Below, piece after piece: positions 32,725 to 41,839 of a DNA stretch of 64,000 bases. This DNA comes from Prorocentrum cordatum (Eukaryota > Sar > Dinophyceae > Prorocentrales > Prorocentraceae): assembly GCA_963575745.1 (NCBI GenBank), contig CAUYUJ010015950.1:142001-206000 (forward strand). The letters run 5' to 3'. Position 1 is the stretch's first letter. Each line of letters begins with the position of its first letter. Both the position numbers and the translations under genes were made by a program. Below the pieces are notes generated by a model that worked only from the letters and a program-made list of their open reading frames with translations, searched no databases and was not told where the DNA came from.

Positions 32725-34648
32725 CTAGTGAAATTGGCAGCGCACAAACCTACCGTCGTCGTCCAAGGGGACAGACAGAACACGTTCTTGCGCTTCGGGC
32801 AACAACTGGGGCCTGTGATTTGGAATCAACGATAGCGTCTCGCCAATGTGAATCCAAGCGATCACTGACTCGTTGTCAAAAGTCACTTCGTACGAGGCCC
32901 ACTCACGGTTGAAAACAACGGACCAGAACATCTGGTGTACTCCAGAATTATCTTGAGGTCCAACTCTAACAAGGGTAACGGCCTTGTCTATATCAATGAA
33001 CCTCGGCACCTCTCGAGACACGAGGGTCCCGCCTCGGCAAATCCTATACGAGAAACGAGTGAGCACTCGGCCAGCGAAAACAAGAATTAGTGGCCAGGAA
33101 TCTCTATGGTTGAGGAGCTTATCCCATAGATGGACTGTGTCCTCTGCGGGCCATGTCCCAAACGTTGGCAGCTCTCCTTCTTGTGCACTACGGCCCATGG
33201 ACACGAAATGCCTTGCAGGGGGGGGGGGGCCGTACCTCCGCTGGCTGAGCCACGGAGGAATACGCGTTGCATCAGGCATTGTTGGGCTCCTCTTGGCCGG
33301 AAGCAGCCTTAGCAATTCGTAGTCTGCTTCAAGGCAAAGCCCTGAATCTTTCTTCGGAAAGCGTACTCTTCCATCCGTGGATTCTAAGAACGTCTGCATG
33401 TCTGTGACATGGAGAAGGGATCCGTGACTCCTGACTTGGCCAGGGTCATGTGGAACGCACATTCTTTCAATGGACGCAACAAACGTGGAATGTCCCTGGC
33501 ATTCACGATAGAAGACAGGTATGGCAACTGGGCTCCTCTCTTTTTCCTGCGAAGGGTATGCCTTGTACTTTTGCCACATGTTGTGAACGCTTGTTCCACT
33601 GATGTTGTCCCTCTCCTTAGGGAATATTCCCAGCGCTTCCACTGTCTCCGGTTGCAACACGGCTAAGCCGTGTGCAACAAGAGCATATGACTTGTAAGTG
33701 AATCCGTCCTGGGCGATCTTCTGCACTAGGTCTCCGAAATAGACCCAGCCACCCGATGATCCCGCATGGTCCGAGCAATGCCTCGCGAGATGTGCCGCGC
33801 ACTTGCCTATGTGCTCAGCAAACTTGTTCGCTCGGCCGCTCTGGGGACTCCAAAACTCCATACGGCCTAAGGCAGCTGGATTATTCCTATCATCAACCCC
33901 ACCGACCAACGGTTTCAGGCACCAGAAAGATTTCGGAGTGAACCCTTTCTGGGACATCTTCGGAATAAAACTCGGCTCGAAGAAATTCCTCTGCTTGATT
34001 GAACGTGCCGTCATCTTGGCTGAGGTTGCCCAATAACGCGAAGATCGGGTCTTCCGCAAATGCTGCAATACATCTAAGCGCATTACCTCTCTGATTGCGC
34101 ATGGCTTCAATGTGCGACGGAATGGGGCCAGTCATGTGGGCTTCGCGGACTTTCTGTCTCATTGCACCAGGCGTGCTCTGAATGGTTTGTCCGCGTTCTT
34201 CATTTGAAACATAAAGCTGTCTGCCTCTAAACGAAACAGCATGCCCAACATTAACCTCCTGATCCCCTTCCTGGGGATACAAAGGCGTGGGCTGACGCTG
34301 TCTTCTGCCAGGAGCAGGTGGCAGAGTCACTCTGCGGAATAAGTTCTCAAAAGCTGGGCCTAAAGGGTAATTCTCATCCTCCATGGCAAATGCGAATTCA
34401 GGGTCCTCATCGCATGGAAAAGCTGTGACATCCTCAGGATCAGCGCCTGCGTCCAAGGACCTCGGGGCACCTGCGGCACCCGGGTTCTGTGCTGCAGAGG
34501 GAATTTCTGCTTCCTGACTTCCGCTCGAAGCGGCTGCTGATGCCGGTGCCTGGGCAACACGTGCAGTTTCATCCTCTGACGGCGCGACCGTGGGGGAAGA
34601 CTGCTCTGGAGATTCAGGCCGTGCAGCATGAGCACCCGAGTCTACCAC
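32725..34648 (-). pseudogene. Tpt1/KptA-like protein, unit copy 2 (frameshifted)
   Basis: Frames 34648-33893 and 34110-32725 together equal the copy-1 ORF. An extra C in ATCATCAACCCCACCGACC (about 33890-33903; copy 1 has one C fewer) breaks it between ETVGRW and GVDDRNNPAALGR. All Tpt1-like landmarks (LARH, GGWVYFGDLV, ECQGHS, SHGS) are kept. It contains the C-terminal part missing from copy 1: LVRVGPQDNSGVHQMFWSVV, NREWASYEVTFDNESVIAW and SVPLDDDGRFVRCQFH, after which comes the TAG. Confidence 0.45.
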
Positions 34649-34851
34649 TCATCATTCTTCCTTCGCTCCTGTTCCGCTCTGGCTGAGCCAGGCGGAGGAG
34701 GCGGAGGGTTCTCTGTCACGGCTGCGCCAGACGGAGGTGCAGGAGGAGTTGGAAGTTTACTTCCACTCGCAACAGATTCTGTTTTTGCTTGAGGCTTAGA
34801 CCACTTTCTCTTTTCAGGCGCCATAGAAGTACGGGCGAAACTCGGATCCAC
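34642..34851 (-). pseudogene. Pro/Lys-rich linker frame, unit copy 2
   Basis: Counterpart of 24924-25133, with ASMAPEKRKW changed to TSMAPEKRKW and KKEYVAS to KTESVAS. The overlap with the downstream frame is the same. The triloop hairpin here is perfect (TGGCTGAGCCA, 34680-34690), whereas copy 1 has G for the last A. Confidence 0.35.
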
Positions 34852-34902
34852 TTGGAGGATCTGACCAACAACAGCGTCCGCAAATTTCAGCCATGGACCC
34901 GA

Positions 34903-35640
34903 CTAGTTTTCCGGGTCATGCTTGTTCTGTACCTTGTACCTCATGTAGACATCTTTCGCAGCCTCGATATACGCTACAACATCTATTCTGCGTTCTATGA
35001 GCTCTTCCGTTTCTGGCGACCTTGCTCTAAGGTCACGCCATCTGTGAAATAATTGTTTTTCTTTTTCCAATACCTTGCGTCCTCTTGAACGCGAGAACTG
35101 CAGATTTGAGACTTCTTTGAGGATCATCCGGATAGTAGTTATGTCGTCAGACCCGACTAGCGTCGGCGAGCCCCCAGACGAGACGCCCCCATCCGACTGA
35201 GTCGGGGGGGGTGCTCCAGGGATGTCCGATGCGTCGTCGCCTCCGTGTCGGGCAGGAGCCACATCCTCGGCGGATGTTGCCTTTGCCTCGGCCGCCTTTG
35301 CACCTTCAACAGGGCTCCTCGCCTTAACGGGTTGACCCCCTACAGCGCTGCCTTCGGCATGCTGTGGGGCCCCCTGGCTTCTCACCCATCTAGGCGCAGC
35401 CTTGGCCGGAGGCTCTGCCTTCTGACGACTTTGGTCCGCTGGCGGAAGATTGACAACGTTTGGCCCGATGAGTCGGGTCAAATGAACCGGGGGGTCAAGA
35501 ATGCTCGGTTTCCAGATTTTAGGCGGACCACCAGTCGTGTCCTTGCCTCCCGGCTTTGCCGGTGGCTGCATCAATGAAGATGCCGCAGGGTTCTCGTCTC
35601 CCCTATCAACGCGAGGCACCTTCGCCGGTGGAGGATTCAT
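34903..35640 (-). CDS. Pro-rich protein with helical C terminus, unit copy 2
   Basis: Counterpart of 25185-25922, 245 residues, open throughout. Differences are single residues (for example GGPPKIWKPS for GGPLKIWKPS, TTIRMILKEV for TTILMILKEV, EAAKDVYMRY for EAAKYVYMRY). Confidence 0.4.
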   Translation of the reverse strand: MNPPPAKVPRVDRGDENPAASSLMQPPAKPGGKDTTGGPPKIWKPSILDPPVHLTRLIGPNVVNLPPADQSRQKAEPPAKAAPRWVRSQGAPQHAEGSAVGGQPVKARSPVEGAKAAEAKATSAEDVAPARHGGDDASDIPGAPPPTQSDGGVSSGGSPTLVGSDDITTIRMILKEVSNLQFSRSRGRKVLEKEKQLFHRWRDLRARSPETEELIERRIDVVAYIEAAKDVYMRYKVQNKHDPEN

Positions 35641-35754
35641 CGCATACGCTTCTGGGCTATATTGCGGCGGAGGCGGAGCCTTCTTGGGCGTCGGTTCCTT
35701 CGCCTGTGGTACGCCCTCAAGCGGTGCGACGTTCGGCTTCTGAGCCGGTGGCGG

Positions 35755-36389
35755 TTATGGTACAGGAATTGACGGCGGAGCCTTCTTCGGAACTACCTCT
35801 CTTGGCACTTCCGCGGGCGACCCCTCCTGTGGAGGAGGAGGGGGCATCGGCACTTTCGTAGGCGCGTCGGCATCAGGGTTCGAGGGCCGAGCCTCGGCCC
35901 GCGGGGGCGGAGGCTTGCCCTATAGTCGGAAAGTTCCGGACCCCAATCGAAAATTGGGTGCCGGGCGGCTTAGCCGCTGGCGCATCCTGTTTGGTTTCCG
36001 CTGTTTTCTTCGACTAATCTTTTTCATCCTTATCTGTTCGACAAGCTTCGCGGATTCTGGCGAGGCCTCATGTCTGTGCAATGGATGAATCTTTGTTACC
36101 CTGACTCCTTCTGTTGGAGCCAAGGCCAGATATCATCAAGAGTATCGTCATCAAAGTAAGGACTTAGCCCCCTTTGCCAGACAATCGGTTCTAAATTTGG
36201 AACCCATGCCATCTGTGCCTCCCGGACTTTGTCCGTGGCATTTGTTCGATCATCATCTCGGTATCTTTCGACCTCGAAATGCTGCTCCAGATTCCAACCG
36301 TTCTGTCTGGCAGCGTTTTGCAAATGCACATAGGCGTTCGTGACATGAAGTGCTGCCGGAGTCCAGCGGTGCAGTCTCAGCTCGTGCAA
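35755..36389 (-). pseudogene. Frameshifted linker region, unit copy 2
   Basis: Counterpart of 26037-26671. Frame 36389-36096 is intact. Frame 36123-35920 ends early: TATAGTCGG at about 35920 creates a stop where copy 1 reads CGACAGTCGG. Confidence 0.35.
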
Positions 36390-36984
36390 TGTCTCCTGCT
36401 GGGTCGCTCACATACTGTGGCGGCTTTCCTCTGATGACTGTTGGGTCTCTAGTGGAGAAAATAATCTCAGTAGTTGCCCATATACCGTCTCCAAAGGTCT
36501 CCTCTGCAACGGAATGCGTTGTGTGCGTATTTGGGTTATCAACGCAGGGAAAGGAATACACCCCAACTTTGTCCGCAGTGACGTTGCCTCCGTATCTGGG
36601 GTCAGAAAGAAGCAATTGGTGACCCTCCAATATTGCGTGAAGGGCATTCACAGACGTGCCGTGTGACTGTTTGGACCAGCCTGTGGATGGGTCTAAGACC
36701 TCCGCAAGCTTTTCGTCTTTCACGAAGAAGGGCAACGAGAGTTCAACACAATGGGCAACGCCCACTCTATGGGTCTTCACCGACAACTTAGCCCAATTCA
36801 GACGATCAGCAACAGTGGCTGCTGAATCTGCTCTTGACCGGTCGGCTTTGACCCTGAAAAAACGTGCCCAGTTCGGAACCATGTCTATATATACATATAT
36901 TGGTTCCAGAGGTGGGGTTCTCGTTGACTTCTGTAACAACTGCAAAGCCAACCACGCTTCCCCTTTCGCGGTTTTCTGAACCAT
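36253..36984 (-). CDS. HGT-motif (ART-like) protein, unit copy 2
   Basis: 243 residues, uninterrupted here. Landmarks: SHGTSVNALHAILEG (107-121), DKVGVYSFPCVDN (138-150), GDGIWATTEIIFSTRDP (165-181), PPQYVSDPAGD (188-198). Copy 1 has a one-base insertion in the middle of the GDGIW block. The protein ends at FRGRKIPR. ADP-ribosyltransferase-fold membership is an inference from motif order; there is no Tpt1-type QGHS here. Confidence 0.4.
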   Translation of the reverse strand: MVQKTAKGEAWLALQLLQKSTRTPPLEPIYVYIDMVPNWARFFRVKADRSRADSAATVADRLNWAKLSVKTHRVGVAHCVELSLPFFVKDEKLAEVLDPSTGWSKQSHGTSVNALHAILEGHQLLLSDPRYGGNVTADKVGVYSFPCVDNPNTHTTHSVAEETFGDGIWATTEIIFSTRDPTVIRGKPPQYVSDPAGDIARAETAPLDSGSTSCHERLCAFAKRCQTERLESGAAFRGRKIPR

Positions 36985-36996
36985 CTTTTGCTGTTA

Positions 36997-37604
36997 GCTT
37001 TGAGGCGGATCCTTCCCTTGTGCAACCTCTGCAGCGCGGCCTTCCTCGCCTGGGTAAGCGTTCCCGAGCATCATGGTTCGATGGAATGGCCACTAGCGGC
37101 CGTGAACGGTCGAAGAAAATCACAGTGAACGATCTCTGTCCCTGTCGCACTTTTATCAGGCAACTTTTTCGTCTTCTGATGCGACAAACGATAGGGCCAA
37201 TAGCGTTCCTCTTCTCCGGGGCTACCTTCTTTCGGCCGTTTTGGGAACTTGTGACCGCCGCCGAGCTTGGTTGCACTTCCCTCGGGGCATCTATCGCGAA
37301 GGTATTTCTCTGCTGCTTTACCAGGCGTTTGGGCTTCTTGAAAGTCCGTAGGTGGCGCCAAAGGAGGACTGCGGGGCGACCGAGCCGTCCGCGCACTAGA
37401 ATCACTGCCCGAGACGGCTGAGCCGCCGGGCGCAGCGGCTCCACTGGAAGCGGCTGCGCCGCTCGGTGGCGCGACGTGAACAGGGATGGCTATGTCCCCC
37501 GAGGCCGGCCCACTCACCGAAACGGCTAAGCCGCTCGGTGCCATGGCCGGCGCTGCCTTTTGCAGCTCGTTCAGTGCCGTGCGCATATGCTCATCGTTGT
37601 GCAC
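36997..37604 (-). pseudogene. Ala/Ser/Gly-rich protein, unit copy 2
   Basis: Counterpart of 27280-27887, with the same stop at HSIEP (37071) and the same following frame. Substitutions include KYLRDRCPEG for KYLRGKCPEG. Confidence 0.35.
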
Positions 37605-37686
37605 GCCTTCGTCCTCCGATCATTGGCTTTGCCCCTTCGGCGGCATTCCCGGGCAGAAAATCTCTCCGCGCGGCAAGAAATAATTA

Positions 37687-38753
37687 TCATCTTTCCAAGG
37701 GAAAAAAACCCTCATGTGCCATTCCCTGCTTAAGAAAGTTAATACATGCAGCTGAGCAATGGGGGTGGATTGCTCTACCTCCAGATCCATCTAAGACGGC
37801 TGGAAATACATCGTTACTCAAAGCTGTTTTAAACGGGCGAGCATTGAGCACTGACGTGGGTAAGTTGCCCACTGATGGGGCCCAGTCCTGCCAGTACATG
37901 ACCAGCTCATTAACGGTCGCCTCCTGCTGGGCATACCCGTCAGCTCTTTTCGCGCTTCCTACGTGGCCACTCCGCACGGCTGAGCCGCCAGAGGGCTGAC
38001 AGAAGAATAACACGGCCAGCTTGGCAGTTCTGGTCAAGTACTCGGCACACAATTGGCCCGCACTCGCGCTCACTATTTGCCCACCTTTGCTCATTTTATA
38101 CTCCTGGTGGATCGAAGCAAAGTGCAAGATGTCTCCTGGGCGATGCCGAAGCTGTCGGTAAAGGCTCACTCCATCGAGGATCTTATCCTTGGGAACATTC
38201 CTGTGGCTTTGTAGTGTTCGATCTGACGGTTCATTCTGGCCCGAACAAGGGTGGCAATATCGCCCCACATCGGAGTTATGCCGCCTCCATCTGTCTGCCA
38301 GCACTTGTGGCCCCCACCGACATACATGATCTCTATCGCCCCTTCGTTAGCACGGCCCGTCGCGTCATCAACCAGCTCAACCGCAACCTCTACTAATATT
38401 ATGAGGCCCCCTGCGAAAGCTAATGGATTGTCGTGTCGTTCTGGCCCAGTGCCAACTCTGAACAATTCGCTGGTGTCATCAACAATATCATTGAAGTTCC
38501 AAAAGATGAAGCGTATCGGAGCGCGGATCCCCTTCTTCACGTGCTCATGCTTACCCCACTGAAAGTTTGAGGAGGCCTCCCGAATGGCCGAGGCCAGGGC
38601 TCCGCTCATGGCATTCTGCGAGCTTCCAAATGTGTTCTCGCAGGTTGCACACAGGGAGAAGGCTAGGCTGAGCCTTCCCGGGAACACCCTTGAATATAAT
38701 TGTGGAGTCTGAGACAATATCAGCAGAGTAAGACCAATAAGAATGCGACCCAC
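37687..38753 (-). pseudogene. Hypothetical element protein, two frames, unit copy 2
   Basis: Counterpart of 27970-29036 with the same frame break near 38170-38185. The 20-bp palindrome at 38658-38677 has a G at its centre (38670) where copy 1 has T (28953). Confidence 0.4.
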
Positions 38754-40200
38754 TATTCATTAAGCACAGCGGACGAACGAAATCAGTAACTGGTTTCCCT
38801 GTGTCCGACATGGCCGCGAGGTCCTCACCTATGAATGGGATCCACGAGTGTCCGTTGACTCTGGCGATTCGCGAGATGGCCTGGCACTTCTGAAGAGACG
38901 ACATTTTGACTGCCCAGGTCGTCATCATCGGGTCTGTAATCCCAATATAAAGGTCGAGGATCTCATTCACCTTGACCTGCCAGTCATTCGTGGGGGCCTT
39001 AGGATCAGTCGCAAAATTCCCCTGCGTCCGAAAGTAGTCAAGGACGTTCCAGGGACCTCGCCCACTGCAGGGCGGGCCATCTGGCTCAGCATCGGTCGCG
39101 GATGGACCCGAGTCGGGCGGTCCATCCCCTCCACCACCTCCTGAGGAGGGATGAGGGGGTGGACCATTTCCCGAAGGATATCCACCTGATCCAGGCGGAG
39201 CTCCACCACCGCCGGCTGAGCCGGGGGGTGGGCCATCACCTGCCCCACCGCAGGCTGCGCCGGGAGGGTCAGCCGGACCTGCGGCTGGGTCGGCGGATGA
39301 TCCGCCGGCTGCCTGCTGTCCGACTCCAGGGCTGCCCGCAGAGGGCTGAGTGACGACTGAGGCTACCTGACGGCTTGCCGAAGCGACTGAGTCGTTCGGT
39401 GCCTCCTCTGTCGTCCGCGGCCTCTTCGGCGGCGACTGCTCTTCGGCCTCGGGATCGAGGCCGTCCTTGGCAAACCATGCATGAATGTTTTGCGGCCTCT
39501 TCCATGGGCGTTGTTCTTTGCGCCAGTGTATCGCCTGTTGAGGGGAGGTCCCAAAACAGTTTGTTTTTGCTGTGGCAGTAAGAGCCTCATCGACAACATG
39601 CACTGGCGTCTGATACAAGCCTTCGACCACAGGAAGGGCAAACATTGTTACCCAACCGCCCCCGGTGGCTGCGCCACGGGGAGGCTTTCGGGGAGAAGGG
39701 CCCCAAATGTTCACCCACACCTCGGGGGATCCTTCTGTCCGGTGGTCTATCACTGGTACGCTCACGAAGTCTCCATAGATAGTCTCACACCGTAGAGGCG
39801 GGCCGACGGTGGGACCGATGACCTCTCCTTTCTCGAGCGTTCGAACAGCGCGACGAGCCTCCCCTGGCGGGTTCGCATACAACTTGCTGACCAACCTCGT
39901 CTTGTCATCAAGGTACGTCTGAAAGAATGTACCCACGGGGATCTGGTCCGGATCAGGGGGAGCACAATCGAAACGGCACGTTGCCCTTCGTTCGAAAGTT
40001 GCCCAGTGCACTGTCCACGGATCCTGCGAGACCTGGGAATACAGACGTTGGACAATCGTCTGTGATGTTGCGTCCAGGTCAGCCTTCAACGAGGTCACGA
40101 CTTCGTCGTTCCGCATATGCAATATGTCATGCCTCCACATCGTGTAGCGCCAACTCCATCCTTTCTTGGGTACGAGCTTGGCGGTCCCGGCGTGCTCCAA
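38551..40200 (-). CDS. 549-residue element protein, unit copy 2
   Basis: Counterpart of 28834-30483, open over its whole length. Scattered replacements include SFLQKCQAI to SSLQKCQAI, HSWVPFIGE to HSWIPFIGE and NYFETPPQQ to NCFGTSPQQ, and most lie outside the Gly/Pro linker. It is joined upstream through the short CT tract to 40577-40095. Confidence 0.45.
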   Translation of the reverse strand: MEHAGTAKLVPKKGWSWRYTMWRHDILHMRNDEVVTSLKADLDATSQTIVQRLYSQVSQDPWTVHWATFERRATCRFDCAPPDPDQIPVGTFFQTYLDDKTRLVSKLYANPPGEARRAVRTLEKGEVIGPTVGPPLRCETIYGDFVSVPVIDHRTEGSPEVWVNIWGPSPRKPPRGAATGGGWVTMFALPVVEGLYQTPVHVVDEALTATAKTNCFGTSPQQAIHWRKEQRPWKRPQNIHAWFAKDGLDPEAEEQSPPKRPRTTEEAPNDSVASASRQVASVVTQPSAGSPGVGQQAAGGSSADPAAGPADPPGAACGGAGDGPPPGSAGGGGAPPGSGGYPSGNGPPPHPSSGGGGGDGPPDSGPSATDAEPDGPPCSGRGPWNVLDYFRTQGNFATDPKAPTNDWQVKVNEILDLYIGITDPMMTTWAVKMSSLQKCQAISRIARVNGHSWIPFIGEDLAAMSDTGKPVTDFVRPLCLMNSGSHSYWSYSADIVSDSTIIFKGVPGKAQPSLLPVCNLREHIWKLAECHERSPGLGHSGGLLKLSVG

Positions 40201-40206
40201 TCTAGA

Positions 40207-40242
<36 letters not shown>

Positions 40243-40577
40243 GTCGGGAAAGCAACGGAAAGTTGGTCTCTCTCTTTTCTGGAGTCAATGTCTCCTGGAC
40301 CGGAGGTGGCCGCTTTCTTGGCGGGCTGACTGTCTTGGATAGCTCTTTGTGCTGCCCTTTTGCCAGCAATTATCTCTTCTCCGCGAATCTCTATACCAGC
40401 TTCCATTTCGATATATTCATCAATCACGACATCGTTCGGGCTAAATTCTCTAGCCTCGTCCCCAGCCGGCTGAGCCGGTGGGGAAGCTTCCTCACTCGGC
40501 TGAGCCGGTGGGGTAGCCTTTCGAATTATCGGGAAAAGCATTTTCTTTGGGCTCAGTCCCGAGATTTTCCGCCTCAA
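40095..40577 (-). pseudogene. Acidic N-terminal region, unit copy 2
   Basis: 160 residues, as in 30378-30893 but with a shorter Arg-Glu run because the CT tract is 31 bp instead of about 65 bp. PPAQPSEEASPPAQP is encoded by two triloop hairpins. Confidence 0.4.
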
Positions 40578-41688
40578 ATGAGTCGGGAATGAGTTCGCCT
40601 ATGATATCGTCCGAGCAGATCGAAACAGCGTCCTCCCCCGACGGCTTAACCGCTGGGTCTCCCAACGGTCGACACATGGGTTTGGTCGAGGCTCTCTCGG
40701 GCGCGCGGGGGCCGCGGCAGGCAAGGATCGCGCAGTCACCGCAAGGCGACCGCGCAATCCGAAGGGGGGCCGGCCGCAGGGCAGCCCGCGCAAGCTCTAG
40801 AGACGAAATGGCAGCGGCACAAACGTGATCAGAGGAAAGGAGAGGACGACGACGAGACGACAAAGATCTCTCTGCAGCTCGAGCAATGACAATATGAACC
40901 TGTCTGGCAAAAGCATCCGTGTAATTTTCTGCACTCTTGCGCTCGCGTCCTCTAGCCTCAACGTGCTCGTGCGCGCCTTCGCATCTGCGCTCCAGTCCCT
41001 CCGCAACATCGGAGGAGGTAGAAGCCATCGTCCAGGGCTTCTTCATGAAATTACCCTTGCTATCCTTTAATCCGTTCGCGCATCCATGCAATGCCGTCTT
41101 GTCAAACTCTAACTCTCTCATGAAGTCTCTCACCTGAGGATCCCTCCAATAGTTACATTGGATAGGCCACTCAATGCAAACGACGCCCCCCGCTTCGCGG
41201 GCAATCTCACGGAAATTCCAAAACAAGTATCTGAAGTCTGTCCTAATACCACGAAGCCTACGCATCGCTCTATGGTTTCCGGCGCGAAAATAACGTGCTT
41301 CGTTCACATATTGCCAGGGAGAACCTCCCGTGCAGGGCATAGAACCCCACAGCGTAATGTGTTTTCCTTTGAACATTTTAATGTCATTCAGAGCTAACCT
41401 AAGTCCCTCATCGGTCCTCATATCTCCCTTCTCAGTGCATCGAATCACCTTACACGAGTTCAACAAAATTCTTTGGATTTCCGATCCTGCTCTGAGGGCC
41501 ACAACAAGATTATAACAAGAGTCTTTCCCCGGTCCACTGAGTGGCCGGGGCGCAATCTTCTCGGATCCAGAACTCTGTATATCCGGTCCATCTGCTCGGG
41601 CAATAGTCACCATCGCTGGAATCGCCACTCGAGTTATGTTCAAATGGGCGATGAGATTTACTATCTTCGTCGCGCCAACTATCAGCAC
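40492..41688 (-). CDS. PC-motif protein, cytosine-methyltransferase-like, unit copy 2
   Basis: 398 residues, same length as copy 1. Motif IV-like segment TLWGSMPCTGGSPWQYVNEA has Trp where copy 1 has Gly (residue 125); Trp is likely ancestral. CIEWPIQCNYWRDPQV, KKPWTMASTS and EHVEARGRERKSAEN are kept. Upstream coding (LKRWHFVPRLVAF, VIGDCPIDLVPNR) stops at the satellite boundary at 41839, so the N terminus is truncated by it. Confidence 0.45.
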   Translation of the reverse strand: MLIVGATKIVNLIAHLNITRVAIPAMVTIARADGPDIQSSGSEKIAPRPLSGPGKDSCYNLVVALRAGSEIQRILLNSCKVIRCTEKGDMRTDEGLRLALNDIKMFKGKHITLWGSMPCTGGSPWQYVNEARYFRAGNHRAMRRLRGIRTDFRYLFWNFREIAREAGGVVCIEWPIQCNYWRDPQVRDFMRELEFDKTALHGCANGLKDSKGNFMKKPWTMASTSSDVAEGLERRCEGAHEHVEARGRERKSAENYTDAFARQVHIVIARAAERSLSSRRRPLLSSDHVCAAAISSLELARAALRPAPLRIARSPCGDCAILACRGPRAPERASTKPMCRPLGDPAVKPSGEDAVSICSDDIIGELIPDSFEAENLGTEPKENAFPDNSKGYPTGSAE

Positions 41689-41839
41689 GGTAAACCGTCA
41701 AACCCTGTTGGGTACCAGGTCGATGGGACAATCACCGATTACTGGCGTAAACGCAACAAGTCTCGGAACAAAATGCCATCGTTTCAAACTCTGTCCTTGT
41801 TGTGTCCAGGGATGGCGCAATTTTACCAAGGCCCGGCTG

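Larger units (their letters stand above)
32152..41839 (-). repeat. Tandem 9.7-kb unit, copy 2
   Basis: Direct duplicate of 22656-32151. It runs from GCTGCCAGAGTC at 32152 to ACCAAGGCCCGGCTG at about 41839, where the GC-rich satellite starts. The junction with copy 1 (ACCAAGGCCCAGCTG then CCAGAGTC) shows only GCTG as shared sequence. It retains about 245 bp absent from copy 1 and has a shorter CT tract (40208-40238). Confidence 0.95.
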
